Shown here: positions 1-12,849 of the stretch, one piece after another
How positions within the stretch are numbered: position 1 is the first letter of the stretch
Layout: each line of letters opens with the position of its first letter
The notes under the pieces: model-generated
What the model was told of the DNA's origin: nothing
The model's input: only the letters and a program-made list of their open reading frames with translations
The model's database searches: none
From: Halisarca cf. caerulea
Lineage: Eukaryota; Porifera; Demospongiae; Chondrillida; Halisarcidae
Assembly: GCA_963170055.1 (NCBI GenBank)
Contig: CAUJGJ010000313.1
Span: forward strand, 716,701 to 780,700
Reading direction: 5' to 3'
Length of the DNA stretch: 64,000 bases
Translations under genes and position numbers: made by a program

Positions 1-669
1 GTTCTTTTCTTAAATCTTATCCATCTCTTTTGAGGTAATCCATGATGAATTGAAAATCAATCTTAAATATTATATGTATAATATTAATTATTTCAGTGTA
101 TGTATTATTACTTATTTCCACCTTGAATTCATCCAGTATTGCAAATGTTACAGAATCGTCAAAGCTCGTTGTGGAAGAGGCAACAACACTAGGTGACGTG
201 TGAGTTATTACATGCATGTATGTGTTTATGAGGTAGATTGTTCCATATTGCCTGAACACGATGACCTATAGATCATTAGAGCCCAAGGACATTGCATGTA
301 CAGTCGAAAGGTGTGGAATATTTATATCTTTCAATTTGGCATTGATGAAGGCAGTGTCATACGCATCTCATATTAACCTTGTGTTTGCAGGTGCAATAGT
401 AGTCTGTGCCTTGCAGACTTGGAAGTGCCAGTGGAGCACTTCAATCTCACTGTCGAGTGTCCCAAATGTCTTTGTAAATACCACAGTATATGTATTGGGA
501 GCTTGGGCCAGGGATATGTTTGCTGTGGGAGTCATCCAGGAGACCAGAGAAGGTAGTGTGTAATTGTTCTCAATTGATTGCATTAATGTCAGCTTTATTA
601 TTATACCCCTAAATCTTAATATGTATATTTCAAACTAAACCCCCTTTAATTGTCTGTGTATTTTGATAG
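1..669. other. Unassigned 5' edge, possible upstream exons of the Ulp1-like gene
   Basis: No recognisable domain is seen here. The Ulp1-like gene that follows must have more 5' coding sequence, because its first recognisable exon opens in mid-protein. A plus-strand open stretch at about 392-554, preceded by a plausible acceptor (TTTGCAG) and ending near a GTAGTG, could be one of its exons, but its translation resembles nothing I know and the opposite strand is equally open. Confidence 0.3.
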
Positions 670-1629
670 TGTTCTCACACACCTGTCTATTGCTGGAGTA
701 CTCACAAATGATCCCAGAAAGACGCAGGGATTGTTTGTGAGTGACGTAAAAACTCTCATGGCAGGGAGAGGGATCAGCAATGGAATTGTTGACTTCTATA
801 TCCAGTGAGTTTATTCCACCATGACTTGACAATGTGTAGACTAATCCTACATGTGATCCTCTCCATGTGGTGTAGGCAGTCTGTTATCAAAGGTTGCAGG
901 GTTGGGACCATTGTTCTGTCTTCCCTAACATGTCAAGCAGTAGCAGCCTCGGGCAAGAGTATGCAGATTCTTCAAACAAAATTGAAGAATCTATATACTG
1001 CTCAAGGCTTGGCATGTATAAGGAATTCGGATGTTCTGTTGGTCCCATGGAGACTAAGGTAACCTATTAAATCCACAGGACACTTTCGCATTATTAGTAC
1101 ATGGGAGTTTCAATAAAAAGCTCTCATTCAATTTGGTATTTTTCCACACAGCTCAGCGTGGCACTGGGTGCTTGTGGTAATTTTGCCACAGTCATCAGCA
1201 ACCTTCATTATTGATTCACTAACCACTACATCCCTGACGCGTGGGGTAGTCAGTCAGATTCACCTCCTAAAGTCCACGCTGGGAATTGAAGTTTGTGAAT
1301 CAGATTCTGTTGCACGTGTGATGGTGAGTTAATTCATGCATGCACAATGCCAAATATAATATGTCGACTGTATGTGGTACATTCCAATGGTACGTATATT
1401 AACAGATTAGTGAACAGCAAGGAGTTGATTGTGGACTGCACATGCTTTCCCACATCAAGGCTTTGAGCAAAGTATGTTGTAATAGGTGTACATTATTATT
1501 TACACACCCTCGCACATGCACACATGCTTATTTATTCACGTGAAATGACTGAGCATTATTGTCAATTGCTTTAATGTATTTGTAGGTAGATCCACAGCAC
1601 TTAGAAGAGCACAGCTTTCCCCATGAAGG
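670..1629 (+). CDS. Ulp1/SENP-like (C48) cysteine protease, spliced, partial
   Basis: Five exons join in phase with GT-AG borders: 670-804, 876-1058, 1152-1323, 1406-1471 and 1586-1629. The product has the order of a Ulp1 protease domain. A DVKTLMAGRGISNGIVDFYI segment fits the usual WLxDxxIxxY start, then VLLVPW, then AWHWVLVV with the catalytic His, FIIDSL with the Asp, and EQQGVDCGLHML with the Gln and Cys. The family removes SUMO or related modifiers and also occurs inside several transposons. The N-terminus lies upstream and the last exon or exons after 1629 are not identified. It converges on the KDZ-like transposase gene at 4221-8868, and I infer that both may belong to one mobile element. 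It could instead be a host SENP relative. Confidence 0.75.
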
Positions 1630-1914
1630 GTACGTACAGTGTGCCACCACCCTCAGAAAATTTATCCTTAGAGACATATATCAGAGTGCGCTAGATATTA
1701 ATAGTATTTAACGCTCATCAGTATATTTGACTGTATCCATAAGGTTAAGAAAATCTCTAATGTCTTTAAATACGCAACACCATATCCAATTTATACACAC
1801 TACCACAGTAACTCCAAAGCTTAGTACAGGTGATATTTCGTCCCCACAGCATCAAACAACACGCTTATCCGTATACAGTTAACATCAACTATACCAATTA
1901 CTATCCCAGGCAGG

Positions 1915-4020
1915 GTCGATGTGGGGTCAACACTGATCCTATACGACATCCAATGCCATGCACACCACCACAGTCATTCTGAAGTGCTAGTGATAATTGG
2001 TACCCACAGCATCAAACAGTACATCACTCATGTGATACACTTGCACCAACAAGCTGTCCCGGGATGGGGTCGATGTGGGGTCAACACCGACCCCACGCGA
2101 CATCCTACACATGCACAACACAGAATCACTCCAGAGTGGAGTGAACAAGAACTAGGTACCCACAGCATCAAACAGTACATCACTCATGTGATACACTTGC
2201 ACCAACAAGCTGTCCCAGGATGGGGTCGATGAGGGGTCAACACTGACCCCACGCGACATTCTACACATGCACAACACAGAATCACTCCAGAGTGGAGTGA
2301 ATAAGAACTATAGGTACCCACAGCATCAAACAGTACATCACTCATGTGATACACTTGCACCAACAAGCTGTCCCGGGATGGGGTCGATGTGGGGTCAACA
2401 CTGACCCCACGCGACATCCTACACATGCACAACATACAATCACTCCAGAGTGGAGTGAATAAGAACTAGGTACCCACAGCATCAAACAGTACATCACTCA
2501 TGTGATACACTTGCACCAACAAGCTGTCCCGGGCTGGGGTCGATGAGGGGTCAACACTTATTCACTCCACTCTGGAGTGATTGTATGTTGTGCATGTGTA
2601 GGATGTCAGTGTTGACCCCACATCGACCCCATCCCAGGACAGCTTGTTGGTGCAAGTGTATCACATGAGTGATGTACTGTTTGATGCTGTGGGTACCTAG
2701 TTCTTATTCACTCCACTCTGGAGTGATTGTATGTTGTGCATGTGTAGGATGTCGCGTGGGGTCAGTGTTGACCCCACATCGACCCCATCCCAGGACAGCT
2801 TGTTGGTGCAAGTGTATCACATGAGTGATGTACTGTTTGATGCTGTGGGTACCTAGTTCTTGTTCACTCCACTCTGGAGTGATTCTGTATTGTGCATGTG
2901 TAGGATGTCGCGTGGGGTCAGTGTTGACCCCACATCGACCCCATCCCAGGACAGCTTGTTGGTGCAAGTGTATCCCATGAGTGATGTACTGTTTGATGCT
3001 GTGGGTACCTATAGTTCTTGTTCACTCCACTCTGGAGTGATTCTGTATTGTGCATGTGTAGGATGTCGCGTGGGGTCAGTGTTGACCCCACATCGACCCC
3101 ATCCCAGGACAGCTTGTTGGTGCAAGTGTATCCCATGAGTGATGTACTGTTTGATGCTGTGGGTACGTAGTTCTTATTCACTCCACTCTGGAGTGATTGT
3201 GTGTTGTGCATGTGTAGGATGTTGCGTGGGGTCAGTGTTGACCCCACATCGACCCCATCCCGGGACAGCTTGTTGGTGCAAGTGTATCCCATGAGTGATG
3301 TACTGTTTGATGCTGTGGGTATCTAGTTCTTATTCACTCCACTCTGGAGTGATTCTGTATTGTGCATGTGTAGGATGTGGCGTGGGGTCAGTGTTAACCC
3401 CACATCGACCCCATCCCGGGACAGCTTGTTGGTGCAAGTGTATCACATGAGTGATGTACTGTTTGATGCTGTGGGTATCTAGTTCTTGTTCACTCCACTC
3501 TGGAGTGATTCTGTGTTGTGCATGTGTAGGATGTCGCGTGGGGTCGGTGTTGACCCCACATCGACCCCATCCCAGGACAGCTTGTTGGTGTAAGTGTATC
3601 ACATGAGTGATGTACTGTTTGATGCTGTGGGTACCTAGTTCTTATTCACTCCACTCTGGAGTGATTCTGTGTTGTGCATGTGTAGGATGTCGCGTGGGGT
3701 CGGTGTTGACCCCACATCGACCCCATCCCAGGACAGCTTGTTGGTGTAAGTGTATCACATGAGTGATGTACTGTTTGATGCTGTGGGTACCTAGTTCTTG
3801 TTCACTCCACTCTGGAGTGATTCTGTATTGTGCATGTGTAGGATGTCGCGTGGGGTCAGTGTTGACCCCACATCGACCCCATCCCGGGACAGCTTGTTGG
3901 TGTAAGTGTATCACATGAGTGATGTACTGTTTGATGCTGTGGGTACCTAGTTCTTATTCACTCCACTCTGGAGTGATTCTGTGTTGTGCATGTGTAGGAT
4001 GTTGCGTGGGGTCAGTGTTA
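1915..4020. repeat. 156-bp minisatellite with an internal orientation switch
   Basis: About 13 copies of a 156-bp unit. Copies from 1915 to about 2556 run in one direction and copies from about 2557 to 4020 run in the other, so the array is two arms meeting near 2557. Each unit contains the palindromes CACTCCACTCTGGAGTG and GGGGTCAGTGTTGACCCC (one mismatch) and a GATGCTGTGGGTACCTAGTT box. Copies differ at only a few bases. Short open frames through it are by-products of a period divisible by three. Confidence 0.9.
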
Positions 4021-4029
4021 AAATGATGT

Positions 4030-4220
4030 ACTGTTCAATACTGTGGGTATCAAATTCTCATTTACTCAATATAGCCACTGATTATGCATGATCGTGGGAC
4101 TAACATAATAAATACATTTTACAACTCTTAGATGGAACCAACTGCATACACAACATGCTAATTGAGTGCAAATACAGAAGATTAATGTAAACACAATAAT
4201 TACAACTTAAGGTGAAAGGA
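4030..4220. other. AT-rich spacer, nothing recognised
   Basis: Sequence between the minisatellite and the stop of the KDZ-like gene; it probably holds that gene's 3' UTR. No repeat or gene is seen. Confidence 0.4.
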
Positions 4221-7200
4221 TTAAGCAGTAAATGATGGACCCTCTGATATCTGTTTGTTTCTATACCACATATAAAAAGACAAGTGTTGACAAAAATTAA
4301 TTTGGTTCATATAGGAAAGTGAGGATTTAATTCTTTGTATTGCTGCATTAGCTTGCTCAACAGTCTGGCTATTTATATTACTAAACTGGGGATAACTACT
4401 CAACTCATAAGCTGCACTACAACCAGTGTGGTTAGGCCAATGGAACCTGTCAACTAGGAATCTAGTTTCTTTGAAGAATAGTGGCTCCCGGTTGAGGCAA
4501 TACGTGTGCAAGTTGCACGCATTGTCATAGATGATACGTTTGGGTGCTATAGGGAGTGACATTGAAAAAAATACACAATGGGAATAGTCACGTGTTCACA
4601 TGTTACCCACCTCTTGCAAATCTAGTCAATAAAATAGTAAAAGCAGTACCGGGAGACTCCTTCACCTCCATCACCTGATATCCATAGCATATACCTGTGT
4701 GCATAAAATCAAAGTTAAAGAAAATAAACAAACCTATAAGCTTTGAACTGCAAGTTCTAATTGAGTTAAAATTAAAAACTGACAAACCATGTTGGCAGAA
4801 GAGAGTAAATATTCCTGGTAACAAAGACGGGTGTCCCAAATACCGTTTTGTACAAATAGTAGATCTGGTATTCTTATCAGCTGAATAGTGAGCTCTTACA
4901 CGGATAGGAGGCATTTTAGGGAAGATGGTCATTGCATCATTAGCTGAACAATGGGCAGGTGACTGGGGTACTGTAAAACCTGAAAACATGGAAGTTGAAA
5001 CGGACCACAATTCCTGCAAAACATTATAAAAGGATCTAGGCAACACTCTTTCGGATTTGACCAAAGCAAACACAAGAGGCATTTCTTTTTGCAACATCTC
5101 CAAAAGGGAAGGGGAGCTAGTGATACTTTCCATTTTGGTAATGAGAGTCTCCACCGTTTCTGCATGTATATACAGTGAAAAATACAATGTATTCCTATAT
5201 TACTCAATTAACAGTCATGTTCAACTTGCTAATTATAATAATTACCTGAAGGGAATATGTATAAGCAAACTGGAGAAGTGGATATACACGACTTGATGAA
5301 CGACACCCAGCTATGAGGTACTGATACCTCATTTTTTGTGCAATCAACCATTGCAATATCTTTTAATAATTCAGCAAAGGTTGTTTTGCCAGCAAGTGTT
5401 AGCCGTCCAATTCTGTTCGTAAAATCATCCACTGAACAGGAACCCTTCAATACTTCTTTAAGACATTTTCTAACACTGGAATCTGCAATATACACTCGTC
5501 TATTCAGGTCACTATCATAATATTGTCAGTGAAAGGAGTGCATAAAAAATTATTATTAATACACACAACTCAATACATAACAGTGATCCAACATACCAGC
5601 CACTGCGAAGAGGAAGATGGTCATCTTTGGTATCAGCTGGGAACAGTGATTTCTCAAGGAAATCCTTTCGAAAGGCCATGTCTGTTGCATCCATTATCAC
5701 AACAGAAGGAAATTCTCCACATAATGAACACTCAAACCCATCAAGAACATTCACATCAAGCAAGCGTAAGTAATGATACCAGCTTAAGCGGAAATGGTTG
5801 TATGAGAAAACTCCCTCAAGGTTGTGCTTGCAGTCCTTGTACATATGTGCTAGAACTGCATGCTCCTGATACATGGTTGCTCTGCATGCGCGATTTGCAT
5901 GCAATATATTATAATTGTATGACAACACATTAATTTCAACAATGCTATAATATGATTATACTCTTACCTTCCACTGAGGAAGCTGTACATGTAATGTCGA
6001 AATACTTCAATTGCTACAACAATCTTGCCAAAATTCACCACCCCACACTCCTCACCATCAAATGAGATGACAAGGCCACAACAAGGACATTTTCGTCTAA
6101 ACTGCACAGCTGGGAATGATCGCATCAAAGTGATAATGGTACATTCACTGAAAAACTCCACAATGGTCTTCCCTTCTATAAAACCTTCGCACTGTGGGCA
6201 AACAGTTGGATCAACTGGCTTCAAATGGGCTACTCCTCCTTCAATCTGAAACCTATCCTCAGGTGACTTGAGAAGCACTCTAGACATTGATTCACCAGGA
6301 GTGAATGCAATTCTAGCCTGTGATAAACACGTGAGATCATAGGGAACCTGAGGAGGGTGGGATACAGCTACAGCTGTTGAGCACAACTGATGCAATGTGG
6401 CAGGTAGCTGAAAAAGACCAAAAGTCAGATACTATAAAGTTAATATATACCTCAAAGACATACAGGAATCAACATGGGCAAACAATCTCTCAGATTACTC
6501 ACATCATTGGAGGCAAAGAGACCTAAAAGGAGTGCAACATGCTTGCAATGTTTTTTGCCATATTGGCAAGTCAAACAAGTCAAACAGTTGTTAATTGCTG
6601 TTACAACACCTGGTCCAGCAAGTTCATTGACAGTAACAACACAACTTTTGTCACCCAATGATACAACACTTGAGAACTCCTATACAGACAAAAAACTCAT
6701 AGCAATTAACATACCCACTATATCAAGCATGCATGTATAAAGTACTGTTACAATTATACCAATATGCAAAATTGATTCAAATTACTTCAAATATTGGTCT
6801 TTGTGAATTACCATAGTTGTGATCTGTATGCATGGAAACAGTCAGATGGAAGATGACAGAGTAATTCTATATAAGCTCTTATTATTACTAGTATTATGTA
6901 TAATACGTCAACTCATTATTATAAATTTACCTCCACTTTCTGGCAAAATTCCATGAATGGAATCAAAACTGTCCATAATGTATTCCATAACTTCACAGTG
7001 AATGCAAGGACCTGTAATGCATGCATATATTTTATCAACTTAGTATAACTTAATTTCAAACCCACCACAATTGGGAATGTCAGTCTTATGGTGGATTATA
7101 GCAGGGTTGGTGCTATTGAACAAATAAGGTTTGCACTCATTACAATTCAATGACATTCATGCAGTTTACATATTTCGTTTTTCAGAAACTAGGGCAGATT

Positions 7201-8868
7201 ATATAGAGGAGCAATCACGCATAAACACGCAAACAGTCGACTTCCAAGTGATTTGTGAAATTTACATCTTGCGGAAATTTCATACAGTGCATGCGGTATG
7301 CACTGCAACAGAGATTTCATAATATATATATATATATATAGAATAGCTTACACGGCAAATCTTCTGTGATCTTGATATCCAGAGCAGATATCATATCAAG
7401 CCTGCTCATGTTACATGTACAAACATAGATCCACTTGAATGTCCGAAAGGAGTCAAATGTCTTAACTGTCCTTCTCAGGAAATAATAGGTACTCACCTAC
7501 ATTATAATGCATGGAAACAAGAAAACTAGATGTACTCATATTCTGATAAGATGTCGACATGTTGAGTGTAGGGAAATACTATGACACTCACTCATTAAAG
7601 AAGGTAAAACACATGCACACAATGTATGCAATATGAATTATAATATGTTTACCTTTAGTGCCATCTTCTTCGCATCAAAGTCCTGCATGACGAAGTCTGT
7701 ACAAGTGGAGCTTGTGATTGCAATTTGCCTATGCTGCTTCAACTCATGAATGTATGCTTCCTTCTCGGATATTGTCACCACCTACCATGCCATATAGCCA
7801 ACGGTTTCAAACAAAAATTCAGTGAAAATATACACTCAGTGACAATAACATAGTACTGGCTACACTTGGAAACTTAAGGTAATTTACTTCACAAATTCAT
7901 TAACTTAATAAAGGGAAGTTGAACATACTTCTTTCAAAGGTTCATTGGAAGGCCCTGAATCCAGATCTGATTCACTAGGAGACAGAATATCTACCCCATT
8001 CTAGTAAAAGATAATAGCGAGGTAATGCATGGGGTAGCCAAAGATTACAAAATACAGTCAGAGTCTCAGTATTGCGTAGCTTAAATTATCACCACCATCA
8101 TGTGCAAGAGCACTATTCAAAACGTCTAAAATCTCCCTTTCGCATGGCAGCTGTGAAGTAGTGCAACCGGCTTCCTGCCAGGTACAGGGGATAAGGTGCA
8201 TCAGTACTAGTGGAGTAGGAACAGGGGGCCTGGGGGGCAGTGACCCCCCCACCCCCAATACATCAGCAGGAGGGGCCTGCCCCCCCAATAAATCAGCAGG
8301 AGGGGTTGGGCTCCCCACTATGGTTAAAAAAAATTGATCGATCAAAAGAAATGAGGGAAGGAGGCAATATTTTGGCTATTTTGACATACATTTTAACTGA
8401 GTTTGTCAATAGTATATTATTATGTTCATACATTACATGATTACTATCCCTAAAGGGACAAAGACATATGTTTCCCTCAATGCATGCACATCAGTAATCT
8501 GGCCCCGGCCTCCAATGCTCAGTATCCGGCTTCCCACTCCACTGTGCATCATTTAGGACCAGCACTAACTGTACTTGACAATACATTCAAAAGATAGCAC
8601 ATGTAGAAAACATTACCTCAGAAATAGCAGGCGTCTGCAGATGTGGTGGAGACAAGACTAGTGAGTCTTGCAACACACTTCTGACCCTGTTTCCTAACCG
8701 ACTCTGACTGGTGGTCGTAGATACATTGCCCGACCTGCCAGGACTCTGGAGACTTACTAATTGTCTTTTAGTTACCAACTTAGCCTTGGAGTAGTCATAA
8801 GGACATTCATCAGCTTTCCGAACGTCTTTTCTAAGATGGTACAGTGTTGGAGCTTTACGAGAAGCCAT
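4221..8868 (-). CDS. KDZ/HMGXB3-like transposase-family gene, multi-exon
   Basis: A spliced minus-strand gene. The start is ATG at 8868 (MASRKAPTLYHL) and the stop is at 4221-4223. Approximate exons: 8868-8617, 7999-7929, 7787-7653, 7500-7365, 7120-7065, 7015-6932, 6680-6505, 6412-5970, 5890-5596, 5517-5246, 5170-4800, 4690-4608 and 4558-4221. Domains in order: an unplaced N-terminal part; a SWIM-like CLTCQYGKKHCKH cluster near 6540; CPQCEGF and CPCC clusters near 6200-6060; then FECSLCGEFPSVVIMDATDM near 5700, which resembles the cysteine-cluster segment of KDZ relatives. The C-terminal block has IIYDNACNLHTYC, FLVDRFHWPNHTGCS and NSQTVEQANAAIQ, typical of the catalytic core of KDZ-type and HMGXB3-like proteins. 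No terminal repeats were found, so transposon versus host gene is open. Exon borders were placed by eye. Confidence 0.6.
8220..8330. repeat. G/C-run low-complexity patch in a KDZ-like gene intron
   Basis: Two near-copies of an AATA(C/A)ATCAGCAGGAGGGG unit with runs of C and G lie in a stretch that interrupts the KDZ-like gene between its first exon and the exon near 8000. It resembles the end of a short mobile element but no terminal repeats were found. Confidence 0.4.
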
Positions 8869-8998
8869 TTTTCTGCTTCCTAGCCCGTAAAACAACCTCC
8901 GTAAAGTCACGTAAAACAAGATGTAGGTTCATTATGGGGGTCAGTATTGAGGGGTCATTGCTTCGTTCTTGTGCCCTATTATAGCTCCAAAATTCGGT

Positions 8999-9169
8999 AT
9001 CGAAACGCGATTTTTGATCCTCGAGGATCGATAGCCGATTCTCGATCCTCGATACACGATTCTCGATCCTCGATACACGATTCTCGATCCTCGATCCTCG
9101 ATACACGATTCTCGATCCTCGATACACGATTCTCGATCATCAACAGCACACAACACACACAGTGACATA

Positions 9170-9233
<64 letters not shown>

Positions 9234-9275
9234 CACACACACAGCGACACACACAGCTATACACACACACACACA
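8999..9275. repeat. TCGATCC-type 20-bp minisatellite joined to a (CA)n tract
   Basis: About seven copies of a unit reading CTCGATACACGATTCTCGAT (8999-9140) run into AACAGCACACAACACACAC and a long CA tract (9168-9275). The same composite is present in inverted orientation at 25690-26070, including the spacer between minisatellite and CA tract and the GGTATCG(A)AACGCG sequence beyond it. Confidence 0.9.
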
Positions 9276-9415
9276 CACACGTACGTATGTACGCAGCATA
9301 TATATTATGTAGCTGAATGCATGCATATAAAACATCAATCAGAAGTGCAGTGCCTCAATCTCTGACGTCCCTCAATGCATCATGATAGCAAATGCATAAG
9401 TACAACTGAGCTATA

Positions 9416-9589
9416 CAGTCAAACTTGTTTACAACGACACCCTTGGTGCCTCTAAAATGTGCTGTTGTAACCAAGTTGTTGCTGTAACCAGGACATTTAG
9501 TACAGAGACCATTGAATCCGTTCCTGCCATGTGTTTTGCTGTAAAGAGGTTGATGTTATAAACAGTGACTTTCTAACTAAGTTTGACTG
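9416..9589. mobile_element. Short mariner-type MITE
   Basis: A 174-bp element bounded by CAGTCAAACTTG and its near inverse AAGTTTGACTG, with TA on each side (9414-9415 and 9590-9591). It has no coding capacity. The TA duplication fits the Tc1/mariner class. Confidence 0.75.
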
Positions 9590-9649
9590 TATATAATATC
9601 ACTTAGCCCATTTCAGAACATATAAAATGGAGGAAATGAAATGTTACAT

Positions 9650-9704
9650 TGTATTATGGAGTACGGTAGTACTCCATATGTAGGATTGACACGGAAAAAA
9701 CATG
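9650..9704 (+). repeat. Repeat X, segment 1 (terminal part)
   Basis: Begins with the near-palindrome TATGGAGTACGGTAGTACTC and continues to CATGGCC. It matches the end of the uninterrupted inverse copy at about 58010-58767. The following X sequence resumes at about 12283 after the fold-back insertion. Confidence 0.8.
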
Positions 9705-10341
9705 GCCGTATGGCAAGCCAAATGTTGCAAAAGTCCACTACGTCGGTCGACGAATCTCACGACGTCGTCACACATACGTTGCAACGTCGGGAGTATACAC
9801 GACGTCGACAGAGAACTCCTACAACGTCGGGAGTACTTCGTGCTTTTCACAACGTTGTGAGTGCTACGTGACGGCGCGAGACATACAGCGGACAATTTTG
9901 TAACTTAGTAAACCTTCACGACGTCGGTAAAATAATACTCAAAGCATTGTGAAAATCTCACGACGACTTCCCGTGATATATTCGATAAACAGGACCTGGT
10001 GAAGTCATGCATGGATCTGAGCATGCTCAGATGGGTATAGGATGCCACGTGTGTTGGATAAATCATGGCGCGTGTATTCTGATAGCTTATAGCCTAATTG
10101 GGATATTGATGCAGGGTTCTATCTAGGAATATATTTTTTTTGGGGGGGGGGAAGCTTGAGTATTACAGTGAATGACTGCACGCAAGATATGCATATAGAT
10201 TTGATGCATGTATTGTATGTATATAGTAGGGTGATGAGGGGGGAGGGGGGGGAGGGGGTACTTACAAAGTATAGCCGTAGGGGGGCAGATGCATGTATGT
10301 ATATGTGGTATCCTAGACATCTATAAAACACATGCAGTGCT

Positions 10342-10893
10342 GTGATAATAAAGGTGCATGCAGATATGTATATATATGGGGTGCAGGGTGGAAGGATGTT
10401 AGCGTGCCGGGAGGTTCTTAAGGAGTTGTCGGCTGTGGAAGTGAGAGAGATGCTGGAAGCCATTGCCTGGAGGAAAGTACGGGAGGAAAGGGGACAGGAG
10501 ATGGAGACAAAGCCTAAGTTGGAGATGTTGAAGAGGATTGTGAGTTTGGGAGAGTGGTCGGAGTGTGCGAGAGTGTGGAGAAGATTGGATAGGAGGATGA
10601 TGATGAAACTGAGAGGAGGCACAGCAGGATTTGAAATTGAGACGGGAAGATGGAGAGGTGTGTCAAGAGAGGAGAGAGTATGCAAATTATGTGATAGTGG
10701 TGAAGTGGAAGATGTGGAGCATTGGCTGATGAGGTGTGAGGCATGGAGAGCACAGCGCGTACCATTGGAGGATTGGATGGAACGGCACACTGTCAGTACC
10801 CAAGATCCTGCTGCATCCCTGCTGTCTGTTGCATGTACAAACTACCAACTATTAGAAATTATTTCATGTATGTGGCATGCAAGATTTGTTTGA
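10342..10893 (+). pseudogene. LINE 3' end, C-terminal part of a reverse-transcriptase ORF
   Basis: A 183-residue open frame without the RT core. Near residues 90-145 it has MMMKLRGGTAGFEIETGRW, then VCKLCDSGEVEDVEHWLMRC, the zinc-finger-like CxxC...H...C tail found after the RT in many non-LTR retrotransposons. The same LRGGTAxFxxETGRW segment recurs in the minus-strand LINE at 54.5-56.6 kb, so both belong to one family. It is 5'-truncated, as LINE copies usually are, and sits inside the fold-back element. Confidence 0.7.
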
Positions 10894-11034
10894 CCCTATT
10901 TGTTATTATATGACACTGTCCATTTCTTTTTTTGTGTGTTTTTCTTTTTGATGTAAGTGCTGCATGGGGCCAGTGTGTGCCCTAGTGCCAGTGGGCATGG
11001 TACACTTAAATAATTATTGATTGATATTGATATA

Positions 11035-11035
<1 letters not shown>

Positions 11036-11117
<82 letters not shown>
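11036..11117. repeat. (TA)n microsatellite
   Basis: About 80 bp of nearly pure TA following the 3' end of the LINE fragment. It may have grown from the LINE tail. Confidence 0.9.
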
Positions 11118-11118
<1 letters not shown>

Positions 11119-11328
11119 GTATGAAACTAGGGGGGTCTGGGGGCATGCCCCCCCAGGGAAAATTCGAGTTTTTAGGTGAGATAATGTTGCATTTGAGGCC
11201 TTTTTAGACCATTCAAGGCTGATTTTCACACTCAAATAGGGCCTTCTCTATAGTAATACAATGAGTGCCTGTGTGTATACTGTACGTACATGTGCACACA
11301 TATGTGTGTACATGCGTGCGTGCATGCA

Positions 11329-11497
<169 letters not shown>

Positions 11498-11817
11498 ACG
11501 ACCGGATATATTATGGAGTGCAGGAGTATAAGTACTTAACTAGAGGGGTCTTGGGGCATGCCCGTAGGGAAAATTTGAGTTTTTTGGTTATACAAGGTTG
11601 TATTTGAGGTCATTTTAGATCATTCAAGGTAAATTTTGACACTCAAGTAGGGCCTATTCCATAGTATTTTGGATTGCAGTTGGAATTTTTTTGGGGTGGA
11701 AGCTGGGGAGTTTGGGGTGGAAGCTCCCCCCCACCCCCCTACACTGGATAGAACCCTGCGATGGCAGAAAAAACAAAGTGATCATGATGGCAATTGTTCT
11801 GCTAAGTACTCAGTTGA

Positions 11818-11918
11818 CGAACTCAAAAGTTTTTTGCTTCATAAAGGCATACCTTCCTCAAAAAATTTCAACAATTGAGGAAGGTATGCCTTTATGAAGC
11901 AAAAAACTTTTGAGTTCG
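11818..11918. repeat. 101-bp hairpin
   Basis: An inverted repeat with arms of about 43 bp (11818-11860 and 11876-11918) around a 15-base loop. The arms pair almost perfectly. It lies at the inner edge of the right arm of the fold-back element. Confidence 0.85.
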
Positions 11919-12282
11919 TGGCATCCTATACCCATCTGAGCATGCTCAGATCCATGCAGGGACTTCACCAGGTCCTGTTTATTGAATATATCACGGGAAG
12001 ACGTCGTGAGATTTTCACAACGCTTTGAGTATTATTTTACCGACGTCGTGAAGGTTTACTAAGTTACAAAATCATCTGCTGTATGTCTTGCGACGTCACG
12101 TAGCACTCACAACGTTGTGAAAAGCACGAAGTACTCCCGACGTTGTAGGAGTTCTCTGTCGACGTCGTGTATACTCCCGACGTTGCAACGTATGTGTGAC
12201 GACGTCGTGCGTCACTCCCGACGTCGTGAGATTCGTCGACCGACGTAGTGGACTTTTGCAACATTTGGCTTGCCATATGGCC

Positions 12283-12486
12283 GCCATACATTAGCGCAAA
12301 TTTTGTTTTCATCTGAAAACTAACGATGCAGTACAGTTAGTAACATTTAAAAGTGATATTGGTACCTTTTGACACACTAGCTATAAGATGAAGTAGTTAA
12401 AACCCTTCGTAGGCCAATTTCTTTAAAGAACTTTGCAATTTTAGACGAAAATGTATGGCTACGCAACACCAGTACCATTTTAAGAT
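12283..12486 (+). repeat. Repeat X, segment 2
   Basis: Continues segment 1 (CGCCATACATTAGCGCAAAT...) up to CATTTTAAGAT, where the Mutator-like element begins. It corresponds in inverse orientation to about 58512-58717. Confidence 0.8.
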
Positions 12487-12494
12487 GGGATTTG

Positions 12495-12579
12495 GGGTCT
12501 TACTAGGTGCAGCACAGTTGCCGCAACAGCTTACATAAGATTTCTTATGAATATCATTACCAATAGATGAATATCATTG
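12495..12579 (+). repeat. MULE left terminal inverted repeat
   Basis: About 80 of 85 bases match the inverse of 19691-19775. It includes GCTTACATAAGATTTCTTAT and CATTACCAATAGATGAATAT. Confidence 0.85.
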
Positions 12580-12849
12580 AAAATAAATGAATATTGTTAT
12601 CATGTGAAATTGCACAGAAATCATCTATTATCAAGATAAGACAGGTAAAATACTGATCAAATTTCTTTGAGGTATATAGCTATAGTGATTTGGCGGCATT
12701 CCTGCTATTTTTGGCGGGCTGATCTTGTGAAATAGAAGGGCTGAAAGGGCTGAAGGTGAGCAAGATAGAAATAATAGGCTGTACCATACATAACACCAAT
12801 AGACCCTGTCTTGTTATTGCACTATGCAGGTAAACAATATTATGTGTGA

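Noticed and set aside
1915..4020. CRISPR-like array
   Set aside because: Units are contiguous with no unique spacers, in eukaryotic sequence; it is a minisatellite. The same applies to the 71-bp arrays.
4603..5933. Plus-strand frames inside the KDZ-like gene
   Set aside because: Shadows of minus-strand exons; they lack splice context and family motifs.
8979..9276. Repetitive SRIENR-type protein
   Set aside because: All six frames give similar peptides from the 20-bp TCGATCC minisatellite; it is not a gene.
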